A stretch of DNA of 64,000 bases from Ophioderma brevispina (GCA_023653785.1 JAMKCH010012660.1:20147-84146); one strand, 5' to 3'. Positions 46,186 to 58,700 are shown, numbered from the stretch's first letter. The notes: generated by a model from the sequence alone, not told the origin. Program-made: numbers and translations.

Positions 46186-47371
46186 CTAACTACCAAGTTG
46201 TTAAACCTTTTCTGTAGTGGGGGGGTGGGGTTTTTTTTTAAATAAATTCCTTAAATAAGGCCCGATGAATATCTGGCTCCTGGTCTATGAATGATTTCGA
46301 TTTCTGCTAGGGAACGTATAAAATTGCTTAGAAATGGGGTTACGCGCAAGTTACTGGTTTGGTTCCTGCACAAAAATGTTAGGGTCACGTTTGGCCAAAC
46401 ACTTTTTTTCCCCTCATAGCGCTTTGTACAACCTGTCGTTTTCCCCTTCAAATAAAGGTATGAAATATAGGGTCAAGGAAAATTGAACACACAGTAGAAC
46501 CCATCGAACTTATTTTATTCGTGAAAGAGGACCAGGTAATTTGTGTTCCACGTCATGAAAAATAGCTTTAATCTAAATCGGGTGTGGTAAAACACCTGCA
46601 ATCTTTCAGTTGCATGATAATAACAATGGCTCTACACGTCCAGATAAAAAGTATCTGTGGAGTGTTTTTGGTCTTCTGCATTCCCGAGCGGATTTACTAT
46701 CAATAGCCTCAATTATTGCTGGAGTCAATGAATCATGGTGTACCTCCCGTAGTCACTGATATTTAGCCATAATTGGATAATGGACCTTTTCATTCATTTT
46801 GTCTCGAGAAGTGCACATACTAGACTAGAACATACATGAACTGATTTCTATAAGTTTAGAAAATTTATTGGAAGAATTATGTACTTCCCAGGGGTGATGC
46901 CACCTTGTCCTATCCGAGCATCTTTTTTTCGCTTTGGCCTCATTCCTTAGTTTCGCAGGAAAAATTATAGAACGAAACGCTCCTTGGCTTGTTTTTTTTT
47001 GAAACCCTAATGTAACTTTTCGATCACCATAGGAATGAGAACCTATTTGTCCATGAAAATACTCGTCACACACACCACTTAGCTCTTTCAATCGGCTACT
47101 TTTGGTACAGATTTGAAATATACTGCCCAGTGTGTTGTTTTGAATTACAATGAATAATTAGCATCGAAATGAAGGCTGCGTATTTCCAGAAGGAAGGTAG
47201 ATTAAGGCTGCTGGGATGGGGGGTTCGTCCTATACCGAACTCACAAAAAGTAGACTTTTTTAATTGATTTGGCAAGGAGTGTACACACAAAACCCGACCA
47301 TTAGGTTTGACATACCATATTAGAAAACCAGATTAAAATGTGTATTGCATAACGTCTAAATATTGTTTCCG
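46186..47371. other. Non-coding stretch with one unexplained minus-strand frame
   Basis: The minus-strand frame 46825-47091 (88 residues, basic C-terminal half with KAKKRCSDRTRWHH) is the most protein-like piece, but I recognise no family and see no splice context. Nothing else stands out. Confidence 0.3.
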
Positions 47372-47985
47372 ACCAAAGAAGTCCTTTAACTGTTTGAAAA
47401 CCATTTATTTATTATATCATTTTAACAAACCCCCACCACCAATTTTTAATCATGGGTATTGTTTTACAATATTTTCAGATCTGATTAAACAGGATATATG
47501 AATGTTGAAGAACATTTAAGTGATGTAATGTAAAAAAAAAAAATTGACATTCATAAAAAATACACACTTTTGGATGCAAACATTTATATTGAAAACTAGT
47601 ATTTATTACTACATGTACACTTTGAACATTTATTTGCAGTGACAAAAACAAGTATTAACAAGAAAACATGTATTCAGGTACCACAGAAGTCATTAACTGT
47701 TTGAAAATAATTATATCATTTTAATAGACCCTTATCACTTAATTTTAATCATGGGTATTGTTTTACAATATTTTCAGATCTGATTAAACAGGATATATGA
47801 ATGTTGAAGAACATTTAAGTGATGTAATGTAAAAAAAAAAAAGAATTTGACATTGATAAAAAATACACACTTTTGGATGCAAACATTTATTTACTAGTAT
47901 TTATTGTCAACACGGGTAAGCTGCTACATGTACACTTTGAACGTTTATTTGCAGTGAAAAAAAAACAGGTATTAACAAGAATACA
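47372..47985. repeat. Tandem duplication, two ~305-bp copies
   Basis: Copies 47372-47680 and 47681-47985 share TTTTAATCATGGGTATTGTT, CAGATCTGATTAAACAGGAT and GAACATTTAAGTGATGTAAT, an A-run, ACACACTTTTGGATGCAAAC and TTATTTGCAGTGA. Copy 2 has an extra AACACGGGTAAGCTG insertion. Confidence 0.9.
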
Positions 47986-48732
47986 AATACTTACACTAAA
48001 CCTTCTAAACTACCTCTAAAATTTAAACGATTGTTGATTTTGACAAACAATTTTCATTGAAAATGTCCACAGCTGTTACCTCTATAAAACACATGATGAA
48101 GCATCAAACACAAAAATAAAATATGATTTCCACCTCCAATAGCCTATTATATAATTAATCCTATCCAATCAACATAGGCAGCGGAAATGTGCGGTTTCCC
48201 TCTAAAATCTCCAGTCCCCTAAATTCGGAACCAGAACCTTTATCTTAATGTACGATCTCGCTCCGCCTATTTTGAACCTTCTGCCTCATCTGCCGTAAAT
48301 CCATCAATTTTTATACAAGAAACAGCTTTGAAACATTTGCAGCAATTACCTCAAATTACTCAAACCACCTTTGGCATATTATCCCGAACACTACTCTATA
48401 TCCCACTCTACTCTACAACCCCCAACCCCCACACCCTACAAAATCATACAGCACTAAGGACAGGAGCACTAAAGATTAGTTCCTAATAAGAAAGCTTGTG
48501 TGTGTTGCGCTGCCGACGAAAAGCTTTCCATTACAAAACGTATAACTGTGTATAACACTACATTACTCAAGAGGCGACTTCAAAACTCAATCGCCGGTTC
48601 ATGATGGTTCAACCGGTTTAATTGTTTAGAACAATAGGAATCGGTTCCCACTGAAAAGACTGACCAGGCGCAACCGACAAGTAACCGCGGTGGTTTAGGT
48701 TCCAATCGGAAAGACCGACCAGGCGAAACCAC

Positions 48733-49299
48733 CAGCAAGCGTGGTTTAGTTTTTAAACCACCCCAACCAAAATATTACAATCGCCCCCATATGTTGCCGT
48801 ACCCTAATTATATTATTGACATCAGCATGAAATTGTAATCAAAATTAGGATAAAGTAACCTTTTCTAAGAAGCTTATCATTATCATTTCGACATTTGTTT
48901 CAACATGGAAATAGGCTTTATGTCTCAGCAAGGTGGTTTAGTTTTGAAACCACCCCAAACAAAATATTACAATCGCACCCATATGTTGCGGTACCCTAAT
49001 TATATTATTGACATCAGTATGAAAATTGTAATCAAAATTAGGATAAAGTAACCTTTTCTAAGAAGCTTATCATTATAACTTCGACATTTGTTCCAACATG
49101 GAAATAGGCTTTATGTTTCAGCAAGCTTGGTTTATTTTTTAAACCACCCAAAACAAAATATTACAATCGCACCCATATGTTGCGGTACCCTAATTATATT
49201 ATTGACATCAGCATGAAATTGTAATCAAAGTTTTCTAAGAAGCTTATCATTATCACTTCGACATTTGTTTCAACATGGAAATAAGCTTTATGTCTCAAC
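48733..49299. repeat. Three tandem copies of a ~193-bp unit
   Basis: Units start at 48733, 48927 and 49120 (AGCAAG-..GGTTTA). All hold AAAATATTACAATCGC-CCCA, TACCCTAATTATATTATTGA, AAGAAGCTTATCATTAT and CAACATGGAAATA-GCTTTA. The third has lost about 15 bp after AATCAAA. 48540-48760 upstream has shorter related pieces (AACCGGTT, AGACCGACCAGGCG twice). Confidence 0.9.
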
Positions 49300-49328
49300 C
49301 ACTCTACATATCTTTAATTATATCTTAA

Positions 49329-49755
49329 AGGGATAATCAGCGATAATGCGAGAAAACAAAAAACAAAAAAATATGGAAATTTGTCATACAGTGTCCTGCC
49401 AAATAGACATACATCGATGGTGTCTCAAAATTAACACTAAATAGCTGATTGTGTGTTTACCCAGCTATATTCAATCATGTTTGTGTTGAAAGTCAACCTG
49501 TACAGGTCATGGCGCGCAATATTAGCTATAAATCTGGGATATTTCACAGGGAAAGGCTTTTGCTATCATTCGGGCATTTGAAACGCCGTATAGAAAATAA
49601 AAGAATCAGATAGAAAGTACTTTCTTGTCTTTAATACACGGATTTCCAAGCCAACCACTTGCAGTTATGTTTGCACATCCACACCATTAACAAAAATAAC
49701 AAAATACAAATTGATGATTTTTTCGAATTCGGATCAGCAAGTCGCTGCTTATCCT
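49329..49755. mobile_element. TTAA element, family 7, without the nested foldback
   Basis: Left end AGGGATAATCAGCGATAATG after TTAA (49325-49328); right end, read inward, AGGATAAGCAGCGACTTGCT, followed by TTGA (49756-49759), one change from TTAA. Related to 27798-28649. Confidence 0.75.
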
Positions 49756-49759
49756 TTGA

Positions 49760-51357
49760 AGAAAACGAATACACCGATATAATAACAGTTTTAAAACACC
49801 AACTTTAAAATAACAAACAAACCACAAGAAAAATCTATATCCGCTGGACATACGATTCCACAAAGTTTAAAATTTCCAAGAGTGTCCTTGTTTGAAATCA
49901 GCAGAAATGCCAATCAGTATCAATGATGCAAAACTCTGGAACTGGTGGAAAACCCTGAAAAGACATGAATTCTGGGATTTAAATGGCCCAAAATGGGCTG
50001 AAAAAAGTAAAAATGCGGAAGGAAGGAAATTTGGACTTTGAAAACCGACGTCAGGTGTTAAAGCCTGAAAACTGGAATTCTTGGAAATTAGCTTTCGACC
50101 AATATGATAGGGCTCTGGGAATCTCGTTAAAGGACGTTTACTTAATTCGAGAGTTCGTCAAATGTTCCACGACTTATCGCCTTCGAAGGTTGTGAATTGT
50201 GCACTCCATCCTCGCTAGGTCAATGACATTCCCCCATATGTACACAATGTTTCTTTCCCGAAATAAGCTTGAATGGGACATGGGTGGGGGGCGCCACTTA
50301 GGCTCAATCGAGGGCTAGCAAGTTAACTGCACAAACCTACGACTGAATGAAAAAGTACCAGAATTATGCCAGTGGCAGTATCCAGGGGAACAGGGCAAAT
50401 ACAGCCAGGTAGACTAGTGCGTCCCCTACTTGCGGACCCCAGGTCGGTAATTGCCAAATGCTCATAGAATAATTTGAGCAAAGTTTGGGATAACCCACAC
50501 AAACTCAAATTCAAGCGCCCCCCCCCCCGCTTTTTTTTAAAAAAAAAAAAAATCTTTTTGCTGCTAATGTTTACTGGCCATTTCAAAGTGTTTATTTGTT
50601 TGGATAAGGCAAATCATCTATTAAGATCAAAAAATAAGGATTTTTAGATATTGTGGCTAATTCCATCTAGTTGCCTATTACTACTTCTGTCTAATGAGTA
50701 GGCTTTGTTTTCCCCGAGTGTTTTGGCAGGGAACATTTTCCCTCTAGCCCGATCGCTACACATTCAATACAGATTCCGTAATCATTTTCTTAATCAAGGC
50801 TTTTTTTAACCCAGAATTGTATTCTATTTCATATATATTTCTAACCCAACTTGCTTGTTATACACCAAGTATAAGCTTACTTTTTCTTACAATTTGAACA
50901 AGGCTTTCAGTGTACGAAACTGACTTCTGATAGATACACTACTAGTGAGCTACTTTTTTTTACTTTTGTACAATACTCTTATTAGAACAAGAAATCTACT
51001 ATACATTAAATCACGTTACAATGAGTTTAAAACTGCATAAAAAATAAGTTAAACTATCACCAAATTGAGAATAAGTTAAACTACATAAAATTTGAGAATC
51101 CAAGCTTTACGTTAACAACAACCCCTTGTGAAACAACATGAAAAGAATTTTTATTTGCTGCTTAATGAAAAAAAGAACCCACGCTTTAACTCAAGCCAGT
51201 GGTGGTTCATGTGATATAAAAATCTCAATTTGAGCGAGTTAGTCGGGCGGACGATAAAGTGGATTACAAATGCACTTAAGATCAGTGGCCATATTAGGTA
51301 TATTTGCGCAACAATGAGCAGTAACCAACCAGATTGTTTTACTGAATGATTCCTATT
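49760..51357. other. Non-coding stretch
   Basis: Contains a C-run and A-run around 50518-50552. No gene recognised; the 70-residue frame at 49983-50195 has no known motif. Confidence 0.35.
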
Positions 51358-52783
51358 CAGGGCGGATCCAGGAGTGCAATGGTGTTGGGGTGTTTTTGGT
51401 GTTGTTATAATTATAATAGGGCTGTTTTGATATTAGAGTGTATCGGTGCGCATGGCTACAGAGCCCATAGCTCTGTAGCCATGTGGGCGCGCCGTTATGT
51501 TCAAGGGTATTATGTTTGATAGAGATTACTTTTGAAGGGAAAGTTCTGAGTTTGAGTGATGCAACATGTAATTTAACAGACGCATGATTGATGTGAACTT
51601 CATATTTTTTCTTAATTTATTCATGATATTACTAAGATCTTTTGAACAAAGTGTAAGAGATTATTTTTAATGTCACTGGCGACGAGCCTGCAATAGTAAA
51701 TGCATGTAGCAGTTTCACAAATTACCGTTGGAAAATCCCCAATGGCCCAAATCGAGCAGATCGGGTCCTACCCTACCTGTACAGACCACATGTCTAGTCT
51801 CACATCTGGATCGATTACGCCGTGACGACAGAGATACAGAATGCTTGCGGCTTTGCCGTATGGTGTTATAAAACGGTAACGAGCTGAATAGTTTGGTTTT
51901 GGTTGTTTAAAGTGTCAGGTACCAGGTCACGTTGTCAGGATCAGTATTATCAGTTTGCTCTTGGGGGCGACCGATTATATAAAGCGGACTATGTTAAATA
52001 AAGGTCTGTCATGACCTTCTGCCAAAGTGCTATATTGTATTTTCAAAAGGACACCGTGCTATTATTGTCTAAACCGTACAAAATTTACCTTTCCCTACTG
52101 ATTCAAAAAACCGACGTACGATGACGATAATCGTTGTTTTTTTCCAATGTAGGGATACGTATGTCATTTTTACTGAATGGGTCACCCGAAGTAAAGTAAA
52201 ATATAAACCAATTCAATGCCGGACGTCATCAAATCTTTTATTTTTTCCAAAAAATTGGCCTGTTATTCCCATAAGAAAAATTACTTTTAAATTTCAACAT
52301 ATGTATATTGTTCTGAAGAATTAATATTCAATGTTTCGCATGAATGTGAAAAGATGGGGGTCCATTAAGTCTACCAAACTGGAAAACATAGTCAGTCGGC
52401 TAAATACCTTACCGTGGACTGACTGAGAAGACGGATCCCAGTGTTAGTTCTAGCAGGCTTACAGCCACTTGCGCGCGGCTGCGGGGGTTATGCGTCCAGG
52501 AATTCTCAATAGAGGGGGCGCTAAATTTTCCGGTCGGTTGCTTGAAATTCTGAAGAGCGGGGAGGAACATACTGTGACCGCTGGGCGCCCACAAAGCTAG
52601 ATCTACGCGACGCCCGACGCCCTGTACCGTAATTCTTAGAAACCTACAGGGCGCCCTGTGCGTAAAAAGGTATTTTTATAGATTTACAGGGCGCCCGGCG
52701 CTCTATGCAACGCCCGGCGCCCTGTGCTCTGCAAAAAATAGAGGGGGCGCGCGCCGGGTGCGCCCCCTCTAAATCCGCCCCTG
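51358..52783. mobile_element. Possible hAT-like element with CAGGGGCGGAT ends
   Basis: Left end CAGGGCGGATCCAGGAG; right end, read inward, CAGGGGCGGATTTAGAGG. CTATT lies directly outside both ends (51353-51357, 52784-52788), a possible 5-bp target duplication. No transposase is legible in the 1.4-kb interior. The inner right side is rich in GAGGGGGCGC / GCGCCCCCTC and CAGGGCGCCC repeats (52507-52770). The ends could instead belong to two different elements. Confidence 0.45.
51451..51483. repeat. Perfect 13-bp hairpin
   Basis: CATGGCTACAGAG, a 7-base loop CCCATAG, then CTCTGTAGCCATG. GC-richer flanks (GGTGCG / TGGGCGCGCC). Confidence 0.85.
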
Positions 52784-52937
52784 CTATTTGCTGAATCACC
52801 GTTGTTGATATCTAGAACTCGCCCTACCTCATACCAGTAGATTATCTTCTTGAAACAAATCTAAAGAATCAAGGTTTATTTTGTCTGTTTGAAAAATAGC
52901 TTTTGATATTTGCAAATTGTATCTTGTGATGTAGTAG

Positions 52938-53159
52938 AAAGAGAGATCTGTATTGTTTTTCATAATCGGAAGAGCCTCAAATGGCACCCATTTGGCAAAG
53001 AAAATTGTCGGTTTGGTACTTTTCCTATTAATTACCACCCTTCCTCTTTTCACCACCTATGGGATGATTACTGGTCCTTTTATTTGCAGAATTGCTGTAA
53101 TTATATTCCGGCTAGATATGCTGGCATCTAGACTTCAGGGTACTTACCTGGGTAACTAA
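52938..53159 (+). CDS. Candidate hydrophobic coding remnant, unrecognised
   Basis: An open plus-strand frame with two hydrophobic segments (KKIVGLVLFLLITTLPLF and ITGPFICRIAVIIF) and a tail DMLASRLQGTYLGN ending at TAA. It could be the last exon of a membrane protein (in-frame stops lie just upstream at 52932-52937, with AG there). It could also be chance hydrophobicity from T-rich DNA, because the opposite strand is open too. No ATG in frame near the start and no family recognised. Confidence 0.25.
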   Translation, partial: KERSVLFFIIGRASNGTHLAKKIVGLVLFLLITTLPLFTTYGMITGPFICRIAVIIFRLDMLASRLQGTYLGN

Positions 53160-53296
53160 ATTTAAAGATATAAATACATTTACTGAACAACATTCGCTTT
53201 ATGTTAACTCTGATGTTATTGAAATAGGGGTTCAGAAATCAGCACATTCGGCGGATACTCGGATACTTGTATTCCAAGGTGAATATCACCCTCATG

Positions 53297-53604
53297 CAGT
53301 GGCGTATACGTACCGACCGGGGGGCGAGGGGGGGGGCAAGTTGCCCCCTCTGGCTCGAAAAAGCGGGACGATATGGGCCAAAATGTGAATTTTTATCCCT
53401 CTTTTTCGGGGAATTTCAACCAATTTCAGGCCAAATTTGGGCAACATTAAAGTAAATTCGACAATTTTCTCGCGCTACGCGCACCTTTTGTCAAATTCAG
53501 ACTAATTGAGGAAATCAACGGGACGAATTTACAAATTTTGCCCCATTGCTGGTGGGACGACTGGAATTTGCCCCCTCTGGGTCGACTGCCTCGGTACGCC
53601 ACTG
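53297..53604. mobile_element. hAT MITE with perfect 8-bp target duplication
   Basis: Left end CAGTGGCGTATACGTACCGA; right end, read inward, CAGTGGCGTACCGAGGC. CCCTCATG flanks both sides (53289-53296, 53605-53612). An 8-bp duplication plus CAGTGGCGTA ends is typical of hAT elements. The 308-bp interior is non-coding. Confidence 0.95.
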
Positions 53605-53997
53605 CCCTCATGTCTCAAATTAGCCAAGCCAAGTACTTCCAACTTGGCTAAAACAAAAATCTAAACAAGTATTTTGGTTTGGTAAGTACTTGACTTGAGC
53701 AACTTAGTATTGTTAAGGGGATAAAGAATGAAGACATCGATTAGAGCGACGCCAATTTTTCACTATGCTGGAAATCTATATACCATTGGAAATCAGGAAA
53801 AATCGGTAAGAAAACTTCACTGTTTTCTTTTTGTTCATATTGTAAATGAAAAGAAAGCACACCATATGATTTATGACTAATTGATAAAATGAGCTCCACC
53901 CTAAACACTGTTATTCACATGCTATAAAACAGGTGGTAGTTTGAATAATATAGGAGTACTGACCTCGAAAAGGCCCCTAATTACCCGTTTTTAATCA

Positions 53998-55340
53998 CTG
54001 AACCTCTACACATGGATAGCGGGCTGCCGCAGAGTTGAATGGTCGCCATATGGGAAGCCATAAAGGCCATAACGTATTGCTGCAACGCGGGTGGCGAGAA
54101 GTAGCAGCGTTGCGACATTTTGGCATGACGTTGCGACATTTCAGCAAAGCGTGCGGTGTCGGCCAATCATAATCATGAATTTTGGACGTTATTTCAAAAA
54201 ATAGACCCACAAACGCGTTGCTAGATACTTGGAACGACACGTGGCAAACCTTCACAACGCGTTGCGAGCTTCAAAAACGCGTTGCAAAACTCCAAACGCG
54301 TTGCTAAGGTTAAAAGCCATAAGGGTCATTACGTATTTGCCGCAACGCGTTGTGAGAAAGTCACAACGCGTTGCGATATTTCGGCCGCGTTGCGACATTC
54401 GACAACGCGTTGCGACATTTTGGCAACGCGTTGCGACATTCACAAGCAACGCGTTGCGGTGTCAGACAATCAAAAAAACCTGAAGTTCTGGGACGTATTT
54501 CAAAAATATAAATCTCACAACGCGTTGCGACCTTCCACAACAGCGTTGCAAAACCTTCACACGCGTTGCGGCAATACGTTTATGACCCATTGCCTTCACA
54601 ACCGCGTTGTGAGGTTTAACACGTGTTGTGAAGCTCGCAACGCGTTTTGAGGGCTTGCAACGCTGTTGTGAAGGCCATAAGGTCATAACGTATTGCGCAC
54701 CGCGTTGTGGATTATTTTTTAAATTAAGTCACAGAAATTCGGGATTTTGATGGGCGACGCCGCCGCAACGCTGTTGATGAATGTCGCAACGCGTTGCTGA
54801 AATGTCGCAACGCGGTTGCTACTTTCTTACAACGCGTTGCCGGCAAGACGTTATGACCCTTATAGCTTGTGGACCTTCGCAACGCGTTGTAAAGCTCGCA
54901 ACGCGTTTTGGTAATCTCCGCAACGCGTTGTGAAGGCTTGCAAACGCGTTGTGCGTTTCCACAACGCGTTGCTGGACACTTTGCAACGCGTGCGGTCTAT
55001 TTTTTGAAAAGTCACAGAAATTGACCATTTCTAATGGCCGAACCGCAAAGTTGTGAAATTTTTGGCAACGCGTTGCCTTTTCTTGCAACCGCGTTGCTAC
55101 TTTCTTGATACGCGTTGCGGCAATACGTTTGGCTTTATGGCTTGCCATAGTCGCCGAGTGCACAACATGCAGGAAGTTGCTTTTTTACCTTAGCAATTGG
55201 CGGGAAACAATGCACACGCCTGCTGGTGCACATATTCACACAGAATGTTATATTTGTGATACCAAAATTCCTTTAACTTTGACAAGGTATATACATTGTT
55301 TACTGGCGACTCGATCCCGTATCCATGTGTAGAGGTCAGG
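53998..55340. mobile_element. Inverted-ended element filled with CAACGCGTTG palindromes
   Basis: Ends ACCTCTACACATGGATAGCG (about 53999) and its inverse CCGTATCCATGTGTAGAGGT (about 55317-55336). Inside these, GGTCGCCAT..AAGCCATAAAGGCC..ACGTATTGCTGCAACGC pairs with an inverse copy at 55095-55160. From about 54060 to 55120 the palindrome CAACGCGTTG occurs 13 times exactly by my count, with about as many one-step variants, usually followed by CGACATT, TGAGG or TGAAGG. Sub-blocks starting CATAAGGGTCATAACGTATT alternate in orientation. Open frames rich in ATRCD/NALR are repeat artefacts. Family shared with 41040-41630. Confidence 0.85.
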
Positions 55341-55740
55341 GTTTTTGTCACGAGTGTGATGATATCCACCTCAGAAATACAAGGGGGGGGGCCGACACAA
55401 CCAAAGAATCTTCGAAGCAATTCCGTATATTTTACAATTTTGAACGCTAAATCATTTTAAAACGTTCAAAGCAAACTGTCCTTGCTATTATGATATAATC
55501 CACAAAATCTCTACCGAAGTCATTTCAGACACATTCTGAAAATCTACTGAGCCAATTTTGCAGAAATAAGGACCAGTTGAAAGCTAGTTGTGAGCGTATT
55601 TGTAGAGTAACGGCTTTGGACACAGACTGATTGTATCTGGTTTCATAATAATCCGTGGACATAAGTCGGGATTCATCTCGAGAGGGAGCCGTTTCAGCTG
55701 GCGGCTCTTTAGAAACAACACATGTCATTTTTTTTTTAGG
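55190..55740. repeat. ~540-bp direct repeat, left copy
   Basis: Matches 61508-62045 in order: GGGAAACAATGCACACGCCT, ATCCATGTGTAGAG, AATACAAGGGGGGGG, AACGCTAAATC, GATATAATCCACAAA, GGCTTTGGACACAGACTGAT, GTGGACATAAGTCGGGATTC and CAGCTGGCGGCTCTTTA. Its left third is also the right end of the palindrome-array element. A minus-strand frame (55525-55728, KEPPAETAPSRDES...YYETRYNQSVSKAV) is open here and partly in the other copy. TG...CA-like ends could suggest LTRs, but the homology to 41 kb extends outward past the start, which argues against that. Confidence 0.8.
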
Positions 55741-58700
55741 TTACCATGATCAAATCAAATATCAAAAAAAAACAGAGTAATGAGGAAGATGACCAAAGCC
55801 AGAGCCAGAGCTCGAAAAAGTATGGCCCACCCTATTAACTTAAGTACGGTGCAAGGGACAAGGGACAAATAACAAATAAAACAAAGACAACATAAGTGTA
55901 TAAACGCGACAAGACAAGCAACATTGCAGACAGACTTGTTGGCTTAACTATGGCAATATATATATATATATAAAAAAAGGAATGCTATACAACAGTGCAT
56001 GTGAAGCAAAGTTAAAAAGCGTAAAGAATGGAAGTGGTCCGCATCTCAAGTCGAAACAATCCGACGCCCAAGCACAACCAGTGGCACTGACAATATAGAA
56101 CTATTATCAGATTATGCTGACAGAAAAACATGAGATGTGGACTACTGACCGCTCAACACATATCGGACCACTGCCAGGCCATGAATTAAACAATATCTTA
56201 GAATATAGTGATAATAATGAATTTAATACATGCACTTAAGCTTTAATGGAAACAGAGGTGCGATAGAGAGCATCAATATCATTCCACAGTATGGGACCGC
56301 TGTCTTTCTATCGTATTCTTATCAAGATCAGTAAGAAATTTGAGGACGATAGAGATCAGAAGAGCCGGTACCATACCATTTTGGATGGAATGAGCGTTTA
56401 ACAAGACACTCGGAGAAATTATCGGTAAGAAAATTATGTTAAATTTATACATAAATATTGCAACTTGAAGTTTATTTAAATCATAACCGTAGAGTATTGA
56501 GTTGGGCAAAAGAGGTGGTGATGAGCCGAACGTGAAGCAGTTCACATCGACAATACGTTTTTGCATAAGGTGAATTGAATTCAATGGGAATGTTTTTTTG
56601 TCCAAGCCCAGATAATTACATATTAATGTGAGCCGAACTAAAGTTGTATAGAGAGACAATAATACTTAAATGTGAAGTATCTTTAATCGAATACATTCCC
56701 AGAGTAACTTGGTACAAGCTTAATATGTGTGATGTGTTGCTGTTCCAATTTACACAAATCATCCAGGATTACACCAGAAATTTAGTATTAGAAACTCTGA
56801 TAATCATTGTTATCATTTAGATTTTTAACCGGTCAGGATACGTACGATTGCTAAATTTATTTTCTAAAATCATATAATTAGATTTGTTGACATTTAGGGA
56901 CACTCTGTTAGCTTGAAACCAACGGAATCTTAGCGAGTTCCGGTGTTACGCTATCATGAATACTTTAAATTATTATGAGCAGCCAATAAATTTGTATCAC
57001 TGCGGTAGAGAAATGTAGTAAGACATCGCTACAGAATAATATGAAATCATTAATATATAAAATAAAAATCAGGGGCCCCAAATAGATCCTTGGGGAACAC
57101 TCACAAGTAATTATCTAAAAAAGAGGATTATAGAGATATATGAAAAACATTGGAATCGATTAGCCAGTACTTTTGAACCACTCTAAGGCAACACCGCGAT
57201 ACAATAATGCCAAAGTTTAGATAGAAGAATATCATGGTTTTTATGTATCAAATGCCTTCGAGAGGTCCCCAAAGATACACAATTGCGTGATTACCTATCG
57301 TTTCAACTAACAACTTTTCATAGCTTGGAAATGGCCATTTCAAAGAAATTTTGGGGCGAAAACCAAATGATTTTTATGCAAAAGTTTAAACGGGGAAATA
57401 TAAACTATAGCTTTTATGAATTAAACGTTCAAGAATTTTTAACAAACAGGAAGACAGAATAGCCTATATTTCTAAAGTCATGACTATTCACCAGTTTTTA
57501 CAAATGGGAACGATTCTGGCAATTTTTCAGTTTATCTGGGACTTGACCAGAACTTAAAGACAAATTGAAATGTACGCAAGGGAAAAGCATTAATTTTTAA
57601 CCGATTTGATAAGATTCAAAGGGTTTTTTTTTGTTGAATACATCAAAACCGGCCGAGCTTCTAGATTTAAGTGTTTTACAGATGTGACACTTCTTCTTCG
57701 TCTGGTGGGAGACATAAAAACGAGCTGACTGGGATTCACTGTTCTTCAAAAAGTAATTGAAAAGTAATATTAGAACGTGTAATTTTCCGGAGCTAAATAG
57801 GACCAATATTAAACAAAATAGAAAAAACCCAAAAAAGAATTTCTTCTAAAATAAAAGAAATAAAAAATTATTTAAAAAGAAAGGAAATTAGTTCTATTTT
57901 GTCGACCAAGGATGTTATTTAAAACATTCCATTTGTTTTCATATTAGACTAAATTCGGACAAGTTTTTTTCACTTTCTACTGTTTTTTTTGAAGCTCTTA
58001 ATAAAGAGGTGAGCTGATTCCGATAGTTAACATATGCATCTTTATTTAACTCTGTTTGGTTGGGAAAGTACTTTTTAAGAGTTTTTGTCTTTACGTTGAA
58101 ATTGATTTTAATATAGATAGACGAAGTGATCCGGTATTACGTGGTATGCGTCCGACGAAGTGACTTTGTAGAACGTTTATGTCTAATGAAAATTAGTGTT
58201 GTATAACTCATAGAGAATTTATGAATGAGGCGTTGTAAGCATCATTAGAATTGTTAAATCTGTAATAAAGTTCCAATCAATTAAAACCTCAAATTATTGT
58301 AAAGGTATGATTCTACTTTGATTAAATGGCCGAGAGGGGCTTGGTAATATGATTATTATATCGAGATGGGAACCGATTTTGAAACCGAAAAATTGGAAAA
58401 TGATCAGTAAGGTCGGCAATAAACACGTCAGAATTTATTTGATGTGTCAAAACATTAGTAAAATATTTCGATTAATGACGCTCTATTCGTAGTTATATTC
58501 AGTTGGCCTATCAAAAGAGGAAACAGTTATGGGTTAAAATGTTTGAGGAATCAATACTGGTGTAGGTTTTATGGTAATTTTACAATCAGCATTAAGGTCG
58601 CCCAGAAATGTAAGATGTTTTTTCTGTGTTTGTTTTATCAAGGCAGTGGGCAAGATCTGAGAACGTACAGTATTAGTTCTATGAGCGCGGTAAATATTGC

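Noticed and set aside
54229..54686. Frames of 74-122 residues rich in ATRCD and NALR
   Set aside because: They translate the CAACGCGTTG array; periodic and open on both strands because the palindrome reads the same way.
54060..55120. CRISPR-like spaced short repeats
   Set aside because: The spacers are themselves repeated and variable in length, and the array lies within an inverted-ended element.
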